Below, piece by piece: positions 1-6,452 of a DNA stretch of 11,302 bases. A program made the position numbers and the translations under genes. The notes beneath the pieces were generated by a model, which saw nothing but the letters and a program-made list of their open reading frames with translations, searched no databases and was not told the origin of the DNA. Positions within the stretch are counted from its first letter, which is position 1, and every line of letters begins with the position of its first letter. Source of the DNA: Bacillota bacterium (GTDB lineage Bacteria > Bacillota > Clostridia > Christensenellales > CAG-138); NCBI GenBank assembly GCA_023458615.1, contig JAEWYV010000095.1, positions 1 through 11,302 on the forward strand. The letters run 5' to 3'.

Positions 1-956
1 CCCGTGACAAGCCCGATGATGCCAACCATGACGCACATGACAATAGGGCTGCCAGAGAGCACGCCGATGGTTTGAAACACGCAGGAGAGCAGGGTGCCGT
101 AGAGAAACAATTTCAGCGGGCGTATCGGCAGGCGCGGCGCAAAAAAGCGGCTCAGCGTTCCGCAGACCCAATAGATGGAGAGAGCCGCTGCGCCCAGCGA
201 TTCTGCGTTGTATCGGAGTGTCATATACCGCACCAACCAGATTAAAAGACCGGATTGTGTGATGGCGTAGAGCATTCCGGCAAACAGCAGGAGCACGTTT
301 TTCCGATGGAACAAAAATTCGCGGATAACGGCCATTGTCAGCGGCTTTTCGCGCACAGGGGAAGCCGAGCTCTTTGTCGAAAACGAGAGCAGGAGCAGGA
401 AAATGAGCCCCGCCACAACGACAATGCCGCTCATGATCAGGCTCACCCGCTGCCATGTGATGACCGTGAGCAGGGCGGTAATCATGATGGGGGCAATCAA
501 ACCGCCAACGCCGAACCCGCCGTGCAGCAAACCCAGATAGGAAGAGCTGTTCTCCTTGTGGAGATCCACCATGACGGCGTTGCAGTTGGTGTCGATCCAG
601 CCAAAGCCGATGCCGGTGAGGATGCTCGCGAGGATCATACCCGCATACAGACTGTTGGTGCCGAGTACGAAAAAGGAGACCACCATGAGCACACAGGCAA
701 GCAGGAGCATGGTCGTCTTCTTGACGCGCCCTTGCAGCAGCGGCGCGGAAAGAAACGCGAGGATACTGCCGATGTTGATCATGCTGCTCATGATGCCCTG
801 CGCCCCGCCAGAGAGGTGGTAGGCGTCTACGACGCGGTTCATGACAACGCTTTGAAAACTGTTGGTGATGCCAAACATGGCAATCAGGAGAACGATACCA
901 GCGGTGAGCGCGTTGGTTGCGCGCTTTTGCCGCGCGAGAATCGGGGATGCTTCCAT
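1..956 (-). CDS. MFS transporter, C-terminus cut by window edge
   Basis: This is a major facilitator superfamily permease, an inner-membrane secondary transporter. The first 318 residues are visible and the frame runs open off the left edge. The ATG at 956 is supported by AAAGGA (969-974) about 12 nt upstream. Hydrophobic segments alternate with short basic loops such as QGRVKK near residue 75. A Gly-rich stretch (GIGFGWIDTNCNAV, about 117-130) and LLHGGFGVGG (about 143-152) resemble the FHS/sugar-MFS branch, which includes the fucose permease. A basic cytoplasmic loop near residues 200-220 separates the two halves. About nine or ten of the usual twelve membrane helices are present. The gene lies 141 bp beyond the sugar ABC operon and a terminator stands between them, so it is probably a separate unit. 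The substrate cannot be told; a sugar or related compound is a guess from the neighbours. Confidence 0.85.
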   Translation of the reverse strand, partial: MEASPILARQKRATNALTAGIVLLIAMFGITNSFQSVVMNRVVDAYHLSGGAQGIMSSMINIGSILAFLSAPLLQGRVKKTTMLLLACVLMVVSFFVLGTNSLYAGMILASILTGIGFGWIDTNCNAVMVDLHKENSSSYLGLLHGGFGVGGLIAPIMITALLTVITWQRVSLIMSGIVVVAGLIFLLLLSFSTKSSASPVREKPLTMAVIREFLFHRKNVLLLFAGMLYAITQSGLLIWLVRYMTLRYNAESLGAAALSIYWVCGTLSRFFAPRLPIRPLKLFLYGTLLSCVFQTIGVLSGSPIVMCVMVGIIGLVT

Positions 957-982
957 AGAAATCCTGTGTCCTTTCGAGCCTA

Positions 983-1003
983 TGCGCCATAAGATCATGC
1001 GCA
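983..1003. repeat. Imperfect inverted repeat upstream of the MFS gene
   Basis: TGCGCCAT and ATGCGCA face each other across six bases, with one unpaired base in the left arm. The repeat lies about 27-47 bp upstream of the MFS start codon and just before its ribosome binding site. It could be an operator or a leader hairpin. I see no convincing sigma-A promoter between it and the terminator at 1066, so its role is open. Confidence 0.3.
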
Positions 1004-1034
1004 TTTGTTACTTGGTAAAGAGAGAAATACTTGT

Positions 1035-1066
1035 AAAAACGAAGGCCCGGGTGAATCCGAGCCTTC
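1035..1066 (-). terminator. Intrinsic terminator of the sugar ABC operon
   Basis: Read on the minus strand, GAAGGC pairs with GCCTTC, then a T-G wobble and CGG/CCG extend the stem to about 10 bp around the loop ATTCAC. A GTTTTT tail (1035-1040) follows directly. It starts 31 bp after the stop codon of the last permease. A small 5-bp hairpin (CGGTT/AACCG, 1076-1090) lies between that stop codon and the terminator. The hairpin plus T-tract layout is typical of rho-independent termination and separates the ABC operon from the MFS gene. Confidence 0.85.
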
Positions 1067-1097
1067 GCGGATATGCGGTTCGAAAAACCGGCTGTGT

Positions 1098-2096
1098 TTA
1101 CTGGCGAACCGACTTCGAGCGGTTGTAGAGCATCAATAAGAGAATCATTATGACGCCCTGTGTGACGTTTCGAATCGGGGGGCTAAGCTGCAGGGTGGTG
1201 AGCAGGTTGCTCAATAGAATCATGACCAGCGAACCCGCGATGCTGCCCTCATAAGAGCCGATGCCGCCGGAGAACGCAGTGCCGCCGATGATGACGGCAA
1301 TCAGCGAATCGTAGGCATAGTCGTCAAAGATCTGGCAACGGGCGGTGGACATATACGCCGCGCCCAGCATGCCCGCGAATGCCGCCAGCATGCCGCTCAT
1401 CACGTAGGAGATGATCTTGATCTTATTGACCTTAATGCCGCTCAGGCGCGCCGCAACGGGGTTGTTGCCGACGAGGTAGAGCTGCTTGCCAAAGCGCGAA
1501 CGATTCAAAATGAAGAACGTCAACGGCCAGATGATGGCAGCATACATCACAATGCTCGGGATCACACCGCCGATCTTGGAGATAACGGTTGCCGAGAAGA
1601 GCTTGGATGCGCTGCCGGAGAGGACACCTTGTGTGAGTACATACTGCATGCGGGTGACGATGTTGGCAATTGCCATCGTCACGATCATGGCAGGCAGGCC
1701 GATCTTGACCGCGCAGAACCCGTTGAGGAAGCCGACCGCCGCGCCGATGGCGAGGGCGATGGCCAGCACCTGCAGGAAATGCCCGCTCTCACCGTTCATG
1801 GTGTAGGTGGTGAGGATTGCCGTTGCGGACATTACCGCGCCAACGCCGAAGTCCATGCCGCCGCCGATGAGCACGATGGTCTGTCCGGCGGAGGCGATGC
1901 TCAACAGGATGGTCAGTAGCAGTATGTTGCCGACCGCAACCAGATTGAATCCGGCGGGATTTACGATGAACGTTGTGATTAAGAGAATCACAGCGATGAC
2001 AACGGACATCAGGGCGGGGTTACTCTGCACGAACAGATTCAGGCGATTCGTGATATCGCGCTGTTCCCCCTGTACATGAAGTTCTTTACTTGCCAT
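1098..2096 (-). CDS. Sugar ABC transporter permease, RbsC-like (second permease)
   Basis: This is an inner-membrane permease of the CUT2 (ribose/xylose/galactoside) ABC importer family, BPD_transp_2 type. It has 332 residues from the ATG at 2096, close to the roughly 320 usual for RbsC. About eight or more hydrophobic segments are seen. The family motif reads IGGGMDFGVGA (about 77-87), and the cytoplasmic ATPase-contact loop reads NRSRFGKQLYLVGNNP (about 198-213). A Gly-rich stretch with IIGGTAFSGGIGS lies near the C-terminus. A GTG at 2105 would add three residues, but that GTG sits inside the AGAGGTG ribosome binding site, so the ATG six bases further on is preferred. The start overlaps the previous stop by 11 bp, which suggests translational coupling. 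With the preceding permease it probably forms a heterodimeric channel. Confidence 0.93.
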   Translation of the reverse strand: MASKELHVQGEQRDITNRLNLFVQSNPALMSVVIAVILLITTFIVNPAGFNLVAVGNILLLTILLSIASAGQTIVLIGGGMDFGVGAVMSATAILTTYTMNGESGHFLQVLAIALAIGAAVGFLNGFCAVKIGLPAMIVTMAIANIVTRMQYVLTQGVLSGSASKLFSATVISKIGGVIPSIVMYAAIIWPLTFFILNRSRFGKQLYLVGNNPVAARLSGIKVNKIKIISYVMSGMLAAFAGMLGAAYMSTARCQIFDDYAYDSLIAVIIGGTAFSGGIGSYEGSIAGSLVMILLSNLLTTLQLSPPIRNVTQGVIMILLLMLYNRSKSVRQ

Positions 2097-3240
2097 AGGA
2101 TTCACCTCTCTTGAACTGCTGCTTGAGGCCTTGCTTGAGCGTCTCGCGCTGCGCCTTTGCAGTGACGATGGTCATGAGCAAGCCGCCAAAGATGATCAGA
2201 TCCGACACGAGGTTTTGCCAATAGGAGGAGAGGGCAAAGCCTTCGTAGATCTTGCTCAGCAGCGTGAAGAAATAGTAGACAGTGTTTTGAATCAGCACGA
2301 GGAAGCCACTGCCGAACACGCCGCAGGCGACCGAACCCCAGCCGCCCCAGCCCATACCGCCGATGATGGCGGCGGAGAGGGACCGAATGCCATAGTCTTC
2401 GCATTGCAGCGGGTTGCCCGAGGCCGTCATCAGCGTGAGGCAGATACCCGCGATGCCGGTATAGATGCCTTTGATGAGGAATGCCTTCATCTGCGTGCCA
2501 ACGGGGCTGATGGCTGCGGCAAACGCGTTTCTCGGGTTGGAGCCGACCGCGTAGATGTGCTTGCCAAAGCGGGTTCTAGAGATGATCCGCCAGGAGATAA
2601 GCACGGCGATGAGCACAAACAGCGCAACAGGCACATAATTGAGAATACCGAGCAGGTGCTGTGCGCCCTCGCTCAGACCCTTTACCCACTCCTTGTCAAA
2701 GAGCTTGAACACGGTGGACTGATACGGTTTCCAGAAAGCCTTGGGCACAGAGCCTTGCGCCGTCGGCATGATCAGAATGTTGATGCCCTTGATGGCGTAG
2801 GTTAGCGCATAGCTCGCCAGCAGCGCCGGCAGGCGCAGAACCGAGCACGCAAAGCCAGCGATGGCGGAGATGATGAGGGAGGCCACGATTGCAACCACCC
2901 AGCCGACCCAGACCGGTGCACCCAATTCCTGGGGAACCATGATGCAGATGACGTTTACCATTGCAATCTGCACGCCGATGGAGATATCCATCGAGCCCAC
3001 GATCAGCAGAATTGCCTGACCGATGGTGACGAGGATAAACGGCATGTTCGTCATGATGATCGTATTCAAACTCACCGGGCTGAAGAACGCGAAGAAGTTC
3101 TGTAGCGTAAAGCCGTTGGTTTTGCAGGTGGAAAGGCCCTGCATAACGATGTTGAGAATCACGACGCTTACAAAGAGAATGAATCCCGTAAAGGCGGGTT
3201 GCCTGCGGAATTTGCGGAAGGATTCGACAATGCGTTTCAT
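2086..3240 (-). CDS. Sugar ABC transporter permease, RbsC-like (first permease, long form)
   Basis: This is an integral membrane permease of the CUT2 ABC importer family. It has 384 residues, about 60 more than a typical RbsC. Family landmarks are IVGSMDISIGV (about 80-90), the ATPase-contact loop SRTRFGKHIYAVGSNP (about 221-236), and a Gly-rich AAIIGGMGWGGWGS stretch past residue 280. The extra length lies partly in the N-terminal segment and partly in a loop at about 158-200 between hydrophobic stretches, which contains several aromatic and Lys residues and is probably extracytoplasmic. Its ATG overlaps the ATPase stop codon by four bases (ATGA, 3237-3240), and its own stop overlaps the next permease. 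It differs clearly from that permease, so the channel is probably a heterodimer. Substrate is not evident. Confidence 0.92.
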   Translation of the reverse strand: MKRIVESFRKFRRQPAFTGFILFVSVVILNIVMQGLSTCKTNGFTLQNFFAFFSPVSLNTIIMTNMPFILVTIGQAILLIVGSMDISIGVQIAMVNVICIMVPQELGAPVWVGWVVAIVASLIISAIAGFACSVLRLPALLASYALTYAIKGINILIMPTAQGSVPKAFWKPYQSTVFKLFDKEWVKGLSEGAQHLLGILNYVPVALFVLIAVLISWRIISRTRFGKHIYAVGSNPRNAFAAAISPVGTQMKAFLIKGIYTGIAGICLTLMTASGNPLQCEDYGIRSLSAAIIGGMGWGGWGSVACGVFGSGFLVLIQNTVYYFFTLLSKIYEGFALSSYWQNLVSDLIIFGGLLMTIVTAKAQRETLKQGLKQQFKRGESYGK

Positions 3241-4751
3241 ACGGCTTTTTCCTCCTTCTGCGTGTTCATACCCATCATGGCGGCTACCAGCCGCTCCGGC
3301 GTCTTGGTTGGGCCGACGAGCATATCCGAAATGCGGCCTTCATAGAAGACGTAGACGCGATCGGAAACCTGCAATAGCTCTTCCGAGTCGCTCGCGGAGA
3401 TGATGACCGTCATGCCCTTCTCGGTGCAGGAGCGCAGAATTTCGTGAATTTCAAGTCGCGAATGGATATCGACGCCCTTGGTCGGGTCATCGAGCAGCAG
3501 TAGATTCGGGTTCATCGCAATCCAGCGCGCAACGACGAGCTTCTGCTGGTTGCCGCCCGAGAGAGAGCTCGCCGGATCTTTGAGTTTGCCGATCTTGATG
3601 TTATAGGTATCCACGGCATCCTGCGAGAATTTTTTCACATAGGAGGCCTTCAGGAAGGTAAAGAGCTTGTTCTTTGCCGCGTTGCCGACGAAGATATTCT
3701 CGCTGATGGAGCGAACGGGGAACATGGCCTCAACGTTGCGTTCGCCGGAGATAAAGCCGATGCCGGCCTTGACGCCATCCGCCGGATCGCGGAAATGCAC
3801 CTCTTTGCCGAGATAGTTGATCGTGCCGCTCTCCGGTTTGACCGCACCGAGAATGGCGCGGATCACCTCCGGTTGGCCCTGTCCTTCCAACCCGGCGATG
3901 CCGACGATCTCGCCGCGGAATGCCTTGAGCGAAACGTCCTTTACCTTGGGGTCGATGGCGAGTTTGCGCACATCCACGATCAGCTCGCGCTCGTCGTGAT
4001 GCTCCGCCGCCTCGTGGGCGTGCTCATTCTTCTCCGGGCGTTTGCCGGTCATATAGTAGACGATGTCGTCCAGCGTAAAGTCCGAAACCTTGCCGGAGAT
4101 GATGGTTTCGCCGCTGCGCATGATGGTTGCCGTGTCGCAGATGCGGAAGATCTCCTGCATGCGGTGGGTAACGTAGATCATTGCAACGCCTTCTTTTTTG
4201 AGTTCCTGAATGATCTCAAACAGCGTTTCGATCTCGTCATGATGCAGCGCCGCGGTGACTTCGTCCAGCAGGAGCAGCTTCGGCTTTAGAAAGACCGCCT
4301 TTGCAACCTCCAGCATGCTCTGGGTCGAGGGCATGAGCGTTTGGACATAGTCGTCCGGGTCGCACTCAATGTGAAAGCGGTTGAGCAGATCCGTTACGAT
4401 ACGTCTGGAGGCCTTAATATCCACCAAACCGCCCTTGGTAACGGGTTCGCAGCCCAAGAGAATGTTGTCCATCACCGTCATGGTTTGAATCAGGCTCAGG
4501 TCCTGAAACGCTGTGGCGACGCACTCCTTGCGGGAGTCTACGCCGGAGCGAATGACCACCAGTTTTCCGTCAAAGAGAATTTCTCCGCAGTTGGGGGCAA
4601 CAAGACCGGCCAGGATTTTTACCATCGTCGACTTGCCGGAGCCGTTGGAGCCGACCAGTGCGGCGATTTCGCCGGGATGCACCGTCAGCGACGCGCCGTT
4701 GAGAGCAACGACAGCACCGAATCGTTTTTCGATTCCGCGCATTTCAAACAA
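3237..4751 (-). CDS. Sugar ABC transporter ATP-binding protein, double NBD, RbsA/MglA-like
   Basis: This is the tandem ATPase that powers the CUT2 importer from the cytoplasmic face. From the TTG at 4751 it has 504 residues, matching the roughly 500 of RbsA/MglA/XylG. NBD1 shows Walker A GSNGSGKST (34-42), Q-loop Gln83, Walker B LLLLDE (159-164) and H-loop His196. Its signature motif is degenerate (LMPSTQ, 139-144). NBD2 has a degenerate Walker A region (GLEGQGQ, 287-293), a canonical LSGGNQQK signature (397-404), LLLLDD (417-422) with Asp in place of the catalytic Glu, and no H-loop His. A His/acid-rich linker (HAHEAAEHHDE, 244-254) joins the domains. The TTG is chosen because GGAGG (4761-4765) lies 9 nt upstream; an ATG three codons later is too far away, and a longer in-frame extension to 4916 would run through the hairpin-filled gap without resembling the family. 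Confidence 0.93.
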   Translation of the reverse strand: MFEMRGIEKRFGAVVALNGASLTVHPGEIAALVGSNGSGKSTMVKILAGLVAPNCGEILFDGKLVVIRSGVDSRKECVATAFQDLSLIQTMTVMDNILLGCEPVTKGGLVDIKASRRIVTDLLNRFHIECDPDDYVQTLMPSTQSMLEVAKAVFLKPKLLLLDEVTAALHHDEIETLFEIIQELKKEGVAMIYVTHRMQEIFRICDTATIMRSGETIISGKVSDFTLDDIVYYMTGKRPEKNEHAHEAAEHHDERELIVDVRKLAIDPKVKDVSLKAFRGEIVGIAGLEGQGQPEVIRAILGAVKPESGTINYLGKEVHFRDPADGVKAGIGFISGERNVEAMFPVRSISENIFVGNAAKNKLFTFLKASYVKKFSQDAVDTYNIKIGKLKDPASSLSGGNQQKLVVARWIAMNPNLLLLDDPTKGVDIHSRLEIHEILRSCTEKGMTVIISASDSEELLQVSDRVYVFYEGRISDMLVGPTKTPERLVAAMMGMNTQKEEKAV

Positions 4752-4765
4752 GATAGACCACCTCC
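4749..4765 (-). promoter_or_regulatory. Ribosome binding site and TTG start of the ATPase gene
   Basis: On the minus strand GGAGG (4761-4765) is followed by nine bases and then TTG (4749-4751), in frame with the ATPase. The next in-frame ATG (4740-4742) is 18 nt from GGAGG, beyond normal spacing. This decides the start and makes the second residue Phe, as in FEMRGIEKRFG. Confidence 0.75.
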
Positions 4766-4824
4766 AAAATGATGAAACTCGTATACAAAAGCGCCATTTT
4801 GACGCTGGATCAGCAAATTTAGTG

Positions 4825-4843
4825 GGACGCGGCAGTCGCGTCC
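4825..4843. repeat. 7-bp inverted repeat in the binding-protein/ATPase gap
   Basis: GGACGCG and CGCGTCC form perfect 7-bp arms around GCAGT. The repeat lies between the large hairpin at 4886-4916 and the ATPase ribosome binding site. It has no T-tract on either strand, so it is not a terminator. It may fold in the mRNA leader of the ATPase gene. Confidence 0.6.
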
Positions 4844-4885
4844 GGAGGGGAAGCGTGAATAGGGAACCAGGGTTAGAATCTATAA

Positions 4886-4916
4886 TTGGCCGGCGGAACT
4901 TGGTTCCGCCGGCCAA
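4886..4916 (-). other. Strong intercistronic hairpin after the binding-protein gene
   Basis: A perfect 14-bp, GC-rich inverted repeat (TTGGCCGGCGGAAC and its complement) with a 3-nt loop lies 34 bp after the binding-protein stop codon. On the transcribed strand it is followed by ATTATAG rather than a run of T, so it is at best a weak terminator. Hairpins at this place in binding-protein operons are known to protect the upstream message from 3' decay and to let only part of transcription pass. That would give more binding protein than ATPase and permease. A smaller stem (TAACC/GGTTA, 4933-4947) lies between it and the stop codon. Confidence 0.8.
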
Positions 4917-4950
4917 GTGTCTGTTTTGCTGTTAACCTGTCCGGTTAGGC

Positions 4951-6099
4951 TTAGTTGAAGTACTGTGCGGCAACTTCGTCAACGGTGAGCCAGAAGGTGA
5001 TGGAATCGCCTGCGGCAAAGCTGTTGGCGTAGTCAACATAATCGGCCTGGTTGGCATCCGTGTACTGAACCTTGGACGGGATCCAGATCTGGTGCGTATC
5101 TTCCATGCCAGCGGCATAGACGCCATCTTTCAGGGTCTTGCCCATGATGAGGTTCAGCGCGAAGTTCAAACCGGTTGCGCCCACTCCCGGAGGGTTGGAC
5201 AGAACCATGTAATGCGTGGTGATCTCGTCTTTGTTGATCTCGAGCATCTTCTGCATGTAAGCGCCGGTGTCGCCGAAGCCGATGAACTTCGGATACGCAA
5301 CGCCCGCTGCATCGAAGGCCGCGAGGGCATTCTCAGCGCACTGGGAGACGAGGACGCCGTCAAACTGGACGCCGCTGTTCAGGATCTCCGCCATGACCTG
5401 CTGGGACTGCGTGGGATCCCAATTGTGGTTGGCAGTGGCAACGACTTCGAGGCCGGTCTCCGCGATGCCCTTTTCAAAGCCGCGCTGACGGTCCGTGTTC
5501 GCCTGGATGCCATCCATAGCTGCGATCATGACAACCTTCGCACCCTTGCCGAGCACTTCACCGGCGTACTTCGCCGTGGTGTAGCCGAGGTATTCCTGGT
5601 CGGTCAGAACGTTGAGCACGTTGACATCGGTGGACATGTAAGCGCAATCGCAGTTGACGTAGGTGATGCCTGCATCCTGCGCGGCTTCAATGATGGGGTC
5701 CAGACCGGTGGTCGCAACGGGGTTCACCAGAATGATGTTGTAACCTTCGTTGATGGAGTTCTGGAGCTGCTGGGCTTCCGTCGCTGCATCCCAGTTGGAG
5801 ACGAAGGACGAATAGCTGATGTCATAGCCGGCATCTTTCGCGGCTGCGGCAGCTTCCTGAATGTCCAGCTCATAGCGGACACGGTAGGGGTTGCCTTCGA
5901 CAACAGCATTGTGGGACGCCAACTTCAGAGCCGTCGGGGCGGCTTCTGCAGCGGGAGCCTCGGTCGCCTCCGCGGCTGCGGGGGCTTCGGTTGCTTCTTC
6001 TACTGCGGGTTCTTCCGCGGCGGGTGCCGGGGTCTGGGCGCAAGCGGCCAGAGCGAACACCATGCAGAGAACGAGAAGAACAGCCATTAATTTCTTCAT
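4951..6099 (-). CDS. Sugar-binding lipoprotein of the ABC importer, RbsB-like (Peripla_BP_4 type)
   Basis: This is the extracellular solute-binding protein that hands substrate to the two permeases. It has 382 residues. A lipoprotein signal peptide is clear: basic KK, a hydrophobic core, then the lipobox LAAC with Cys20 as the lipidated residue. Residues 21-57 are a flexible Ala/Glu/Pro/Thr linker with repeated TEAPAA-type units, tethering the domain to the membrane. The rest is a type I periplasmic-binding fold, with features such as EAQQLQNSINEGYNIILVNP, TDQEYLGYTTAKYAGEVLG and RQRGFEKGI that match the ribose/galactose branch. The start is well supported by AAAGGAGG about 6 nt upstream. It is the first gene of the importer operon, as is usual, and a structured gap follows it. 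The ligand, perhaps a monosaccharide or polyol, cannot be named from the sequence. Confidence 0.93.
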   Translation of the reverse strand: MKKLMAVLLVLCMVFALAACAQTPAPAAEEPAVEEATEAPAAAEATEAPAAEAAPTALKLASHNAVVEGNPYRVRYELDIQEAAAAAKDAGYDISYSSFVSNWDAATEAQQLQNSINEGYNIILVNPVATTGLDPIIEAAQDAGITYVNCDCAYMSTDVNVLNVLTDQEYLGYTTAKYAGEVLGKGAKVVMIAAMDGIQANTDRQRGFEKGIAETGLEVVATANHNWDPTQSQQVMAEILNSGVQFDGVLVSQCAENALAAFDAAGVAYPKFIGFGDTGAYMQKMLEINKDEITTHYMVLSNPPGVGATGLNFALNLIMGKTLKDGVYAAGMEDTHQIWIPSKVQYTDANQADYVDYANSFAAGDSITFWLTVDEVAAQYFN

Positions 6100-6128
6100 G
6101 TGACTTCCTCCTTTTGTTATGTATAATC

Positions 6129-6142
6129 AAAGCTTTCGCTTT
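6129..6142 (-). repeat. Small AAAGC-GAAA-GCTTT stem upstream of the binding-protein ribosome binding site
   Basis: On the minus strand, AAAGC and GCTTT enclose GAAA, a tetraloop-like closing sequence. It is about 15 nt upstream of the AAAGGAGG site, close enough to affect ribosome access. It also weakly resembles a catabolite-responsive (CcpA) element with several mismatches, which I would not rely on. Confidence 0.35.
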
Positions 6143-6176
6143 AATTATCGTTGGGAATACGCGGGCTCTTTCCGGT

Positions 6177-6202
6177 AAAATTTGAACCAGCAACCAAATT
6201 TT
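6177..6202. repeat. 8-bp AT-rich inverted repeat in the leader
   Basis: AAAATTTG and CAAATTTT are perfect 8-bp arms separated by ten bases. The symmetry, AT-rich arms and 26-bp length suit an operator for a dimeric regulator. As RNA it would be a weak stem; it lacks the GC-rich stem and free T-tract of a terminator. Confidence 0.5.
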
Positions 6203-6241
6203 TTCGACTGTTCGGCCGCACAAGGGCGACGTTCGAGAACA

Positions 6242-6273
6242 GGAAACAACCGCAATTGGAAACCCCGCAAATT
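6242..6273. repeat. Two tandem imperfect 16-bp direct repeats
   Basis: GGAAACAACCGCAATT (6242-6257) is followed immediately by GGAAACCCCGCAAATT (6258-6273). Eleven of sixteen positions match without gaps, and both units share GGAAAC at one end and AATT at the other. Tandem direct repeats in an operon leader could bind a regulator side by side or arise by slippage. Confidence 0.5.
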
Positions 6274-6324
6274 GAATGTTTTTCTGGCTCGATCAATTCA
6301 GATTCAGCAATTTAATATTGGATT

Positions 6325-6354
6325 GCGGCAAGCATGCGCCGCGGGTTTTACCCG
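6325..6354 (-). repeat. Paired small hairpins in the leader
   Basis: GCGGC/GCCGC (6325-6329 and 6338-6342, 8-nt loop containing the palindrome GCATGC) adjoins CGGGT/ACCCG (6342-6346 and 6350-6354, 3-nt loop). They share base 6342, so they abut or compete by one pair. Neither is followed by a T-tract on the transcribed strand. Confidence 0.45.
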
Positions 6355-6385
6355 TGCCCGACAATCAGTATGAAACACGGGATTG

Positions 6386-6401
6386 GCTTCCTACAGGAAG
6401 C
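6386..6401 (-). repeat. GCTTCC/GGAAGC hairpin at the start of the leader
   Basis: A perfect 6-bp stem with a 4-nt loop (TGTA on the transcribed strand) lies about 16-32 nt after the predicted transcription start. On the minus strand it is flanked on both sides by copies of CCAATCC, and a third, partly matching copy lies near 6320. A hairpin near the 5' end could stabilise the mRNA or be part of a larger regulatory fold. Confidence 0.5.
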
Positions 6402-6423
6402 ATGATACGGATTGGATAGCTCA

Positions 6424-6452
6424 ATTATAAGTGATGTTCCAAGGTATTTCAA
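6424..6452 (-). promoter_or_regulatory. Sigma-A promoter of the sugar ABC operon
   Basis: On the minus strand, TTGAAA (6447-6452) matches five of six bases of the -35 consensus. It is followed by exactly 17 bases and then a perfect -10 TATAAT (6424-6429). The expected start of transcription is near 6417. It lies between the terminator of the upstream operon and the binding-protein gene, with no other gene in front of it, so it most likely drives the importer. Confidence 0.8.

Larger units (their letters stand above)
6100..6417 (-). other. Long structured 5' leader of the binding-protein mRNA
   Basis: The 452-bp space between 6099 and 6552 holds no credible gene. If transcription starts about seven bases after the -10 element at 6424, the binding-protein mRNA has a leader of about 318 nt, much longer than is usual. 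It contains several small inverted repeats, a pair of tandem 16-mers, and AT-rich stretches near the ribosome binding site. I do not recognise any known riboswitch core in it. It may be a cis-acting regulatory RNA, or simply spacer DNA with a second, weaker promoter nearer the gene. Confidence 0.45.

Noticed and set aside
255..992. A 245-codon plus-strand open frame over the MFS gene
   Set aside because: The opposite strand encodes a clear membrane transporter. The plus-strand product is hydrophilic, rich in His, Asp and Gln, and has no family resemblance.
2131..2805. A 224-codon plus-strand open frame over the first permease
   Set aside because: It is a shadow of the permease gene with composition typical of antisense translation.
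4752..4916. N-terminal extension of the ATPase to an ATG at 4916
   Set aside because: The extra 55 residues do not resemble the family, would be encoded across the strong hairpin, and lack a ribosome binding site. The TTG at 4751 gives the usual protein length.
5092..6090. A 332-codon open frame on the plus strand, antisense to the binding-protein gene
   Set aside because: It mirrors almost the whole of a clear lipoprotein gene, has no recognisable domain, an odd composition rich in Gly, Val and His, and no convincing ribosome binding site. It comes from codon bias in the real gene.
6129..6142. A CcpA (cre) site in the leader
   Set aside because: The match to the consensus has several mismatches at fixed positions and lies far downstream of the promoter. 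I keep it only as a small stem.
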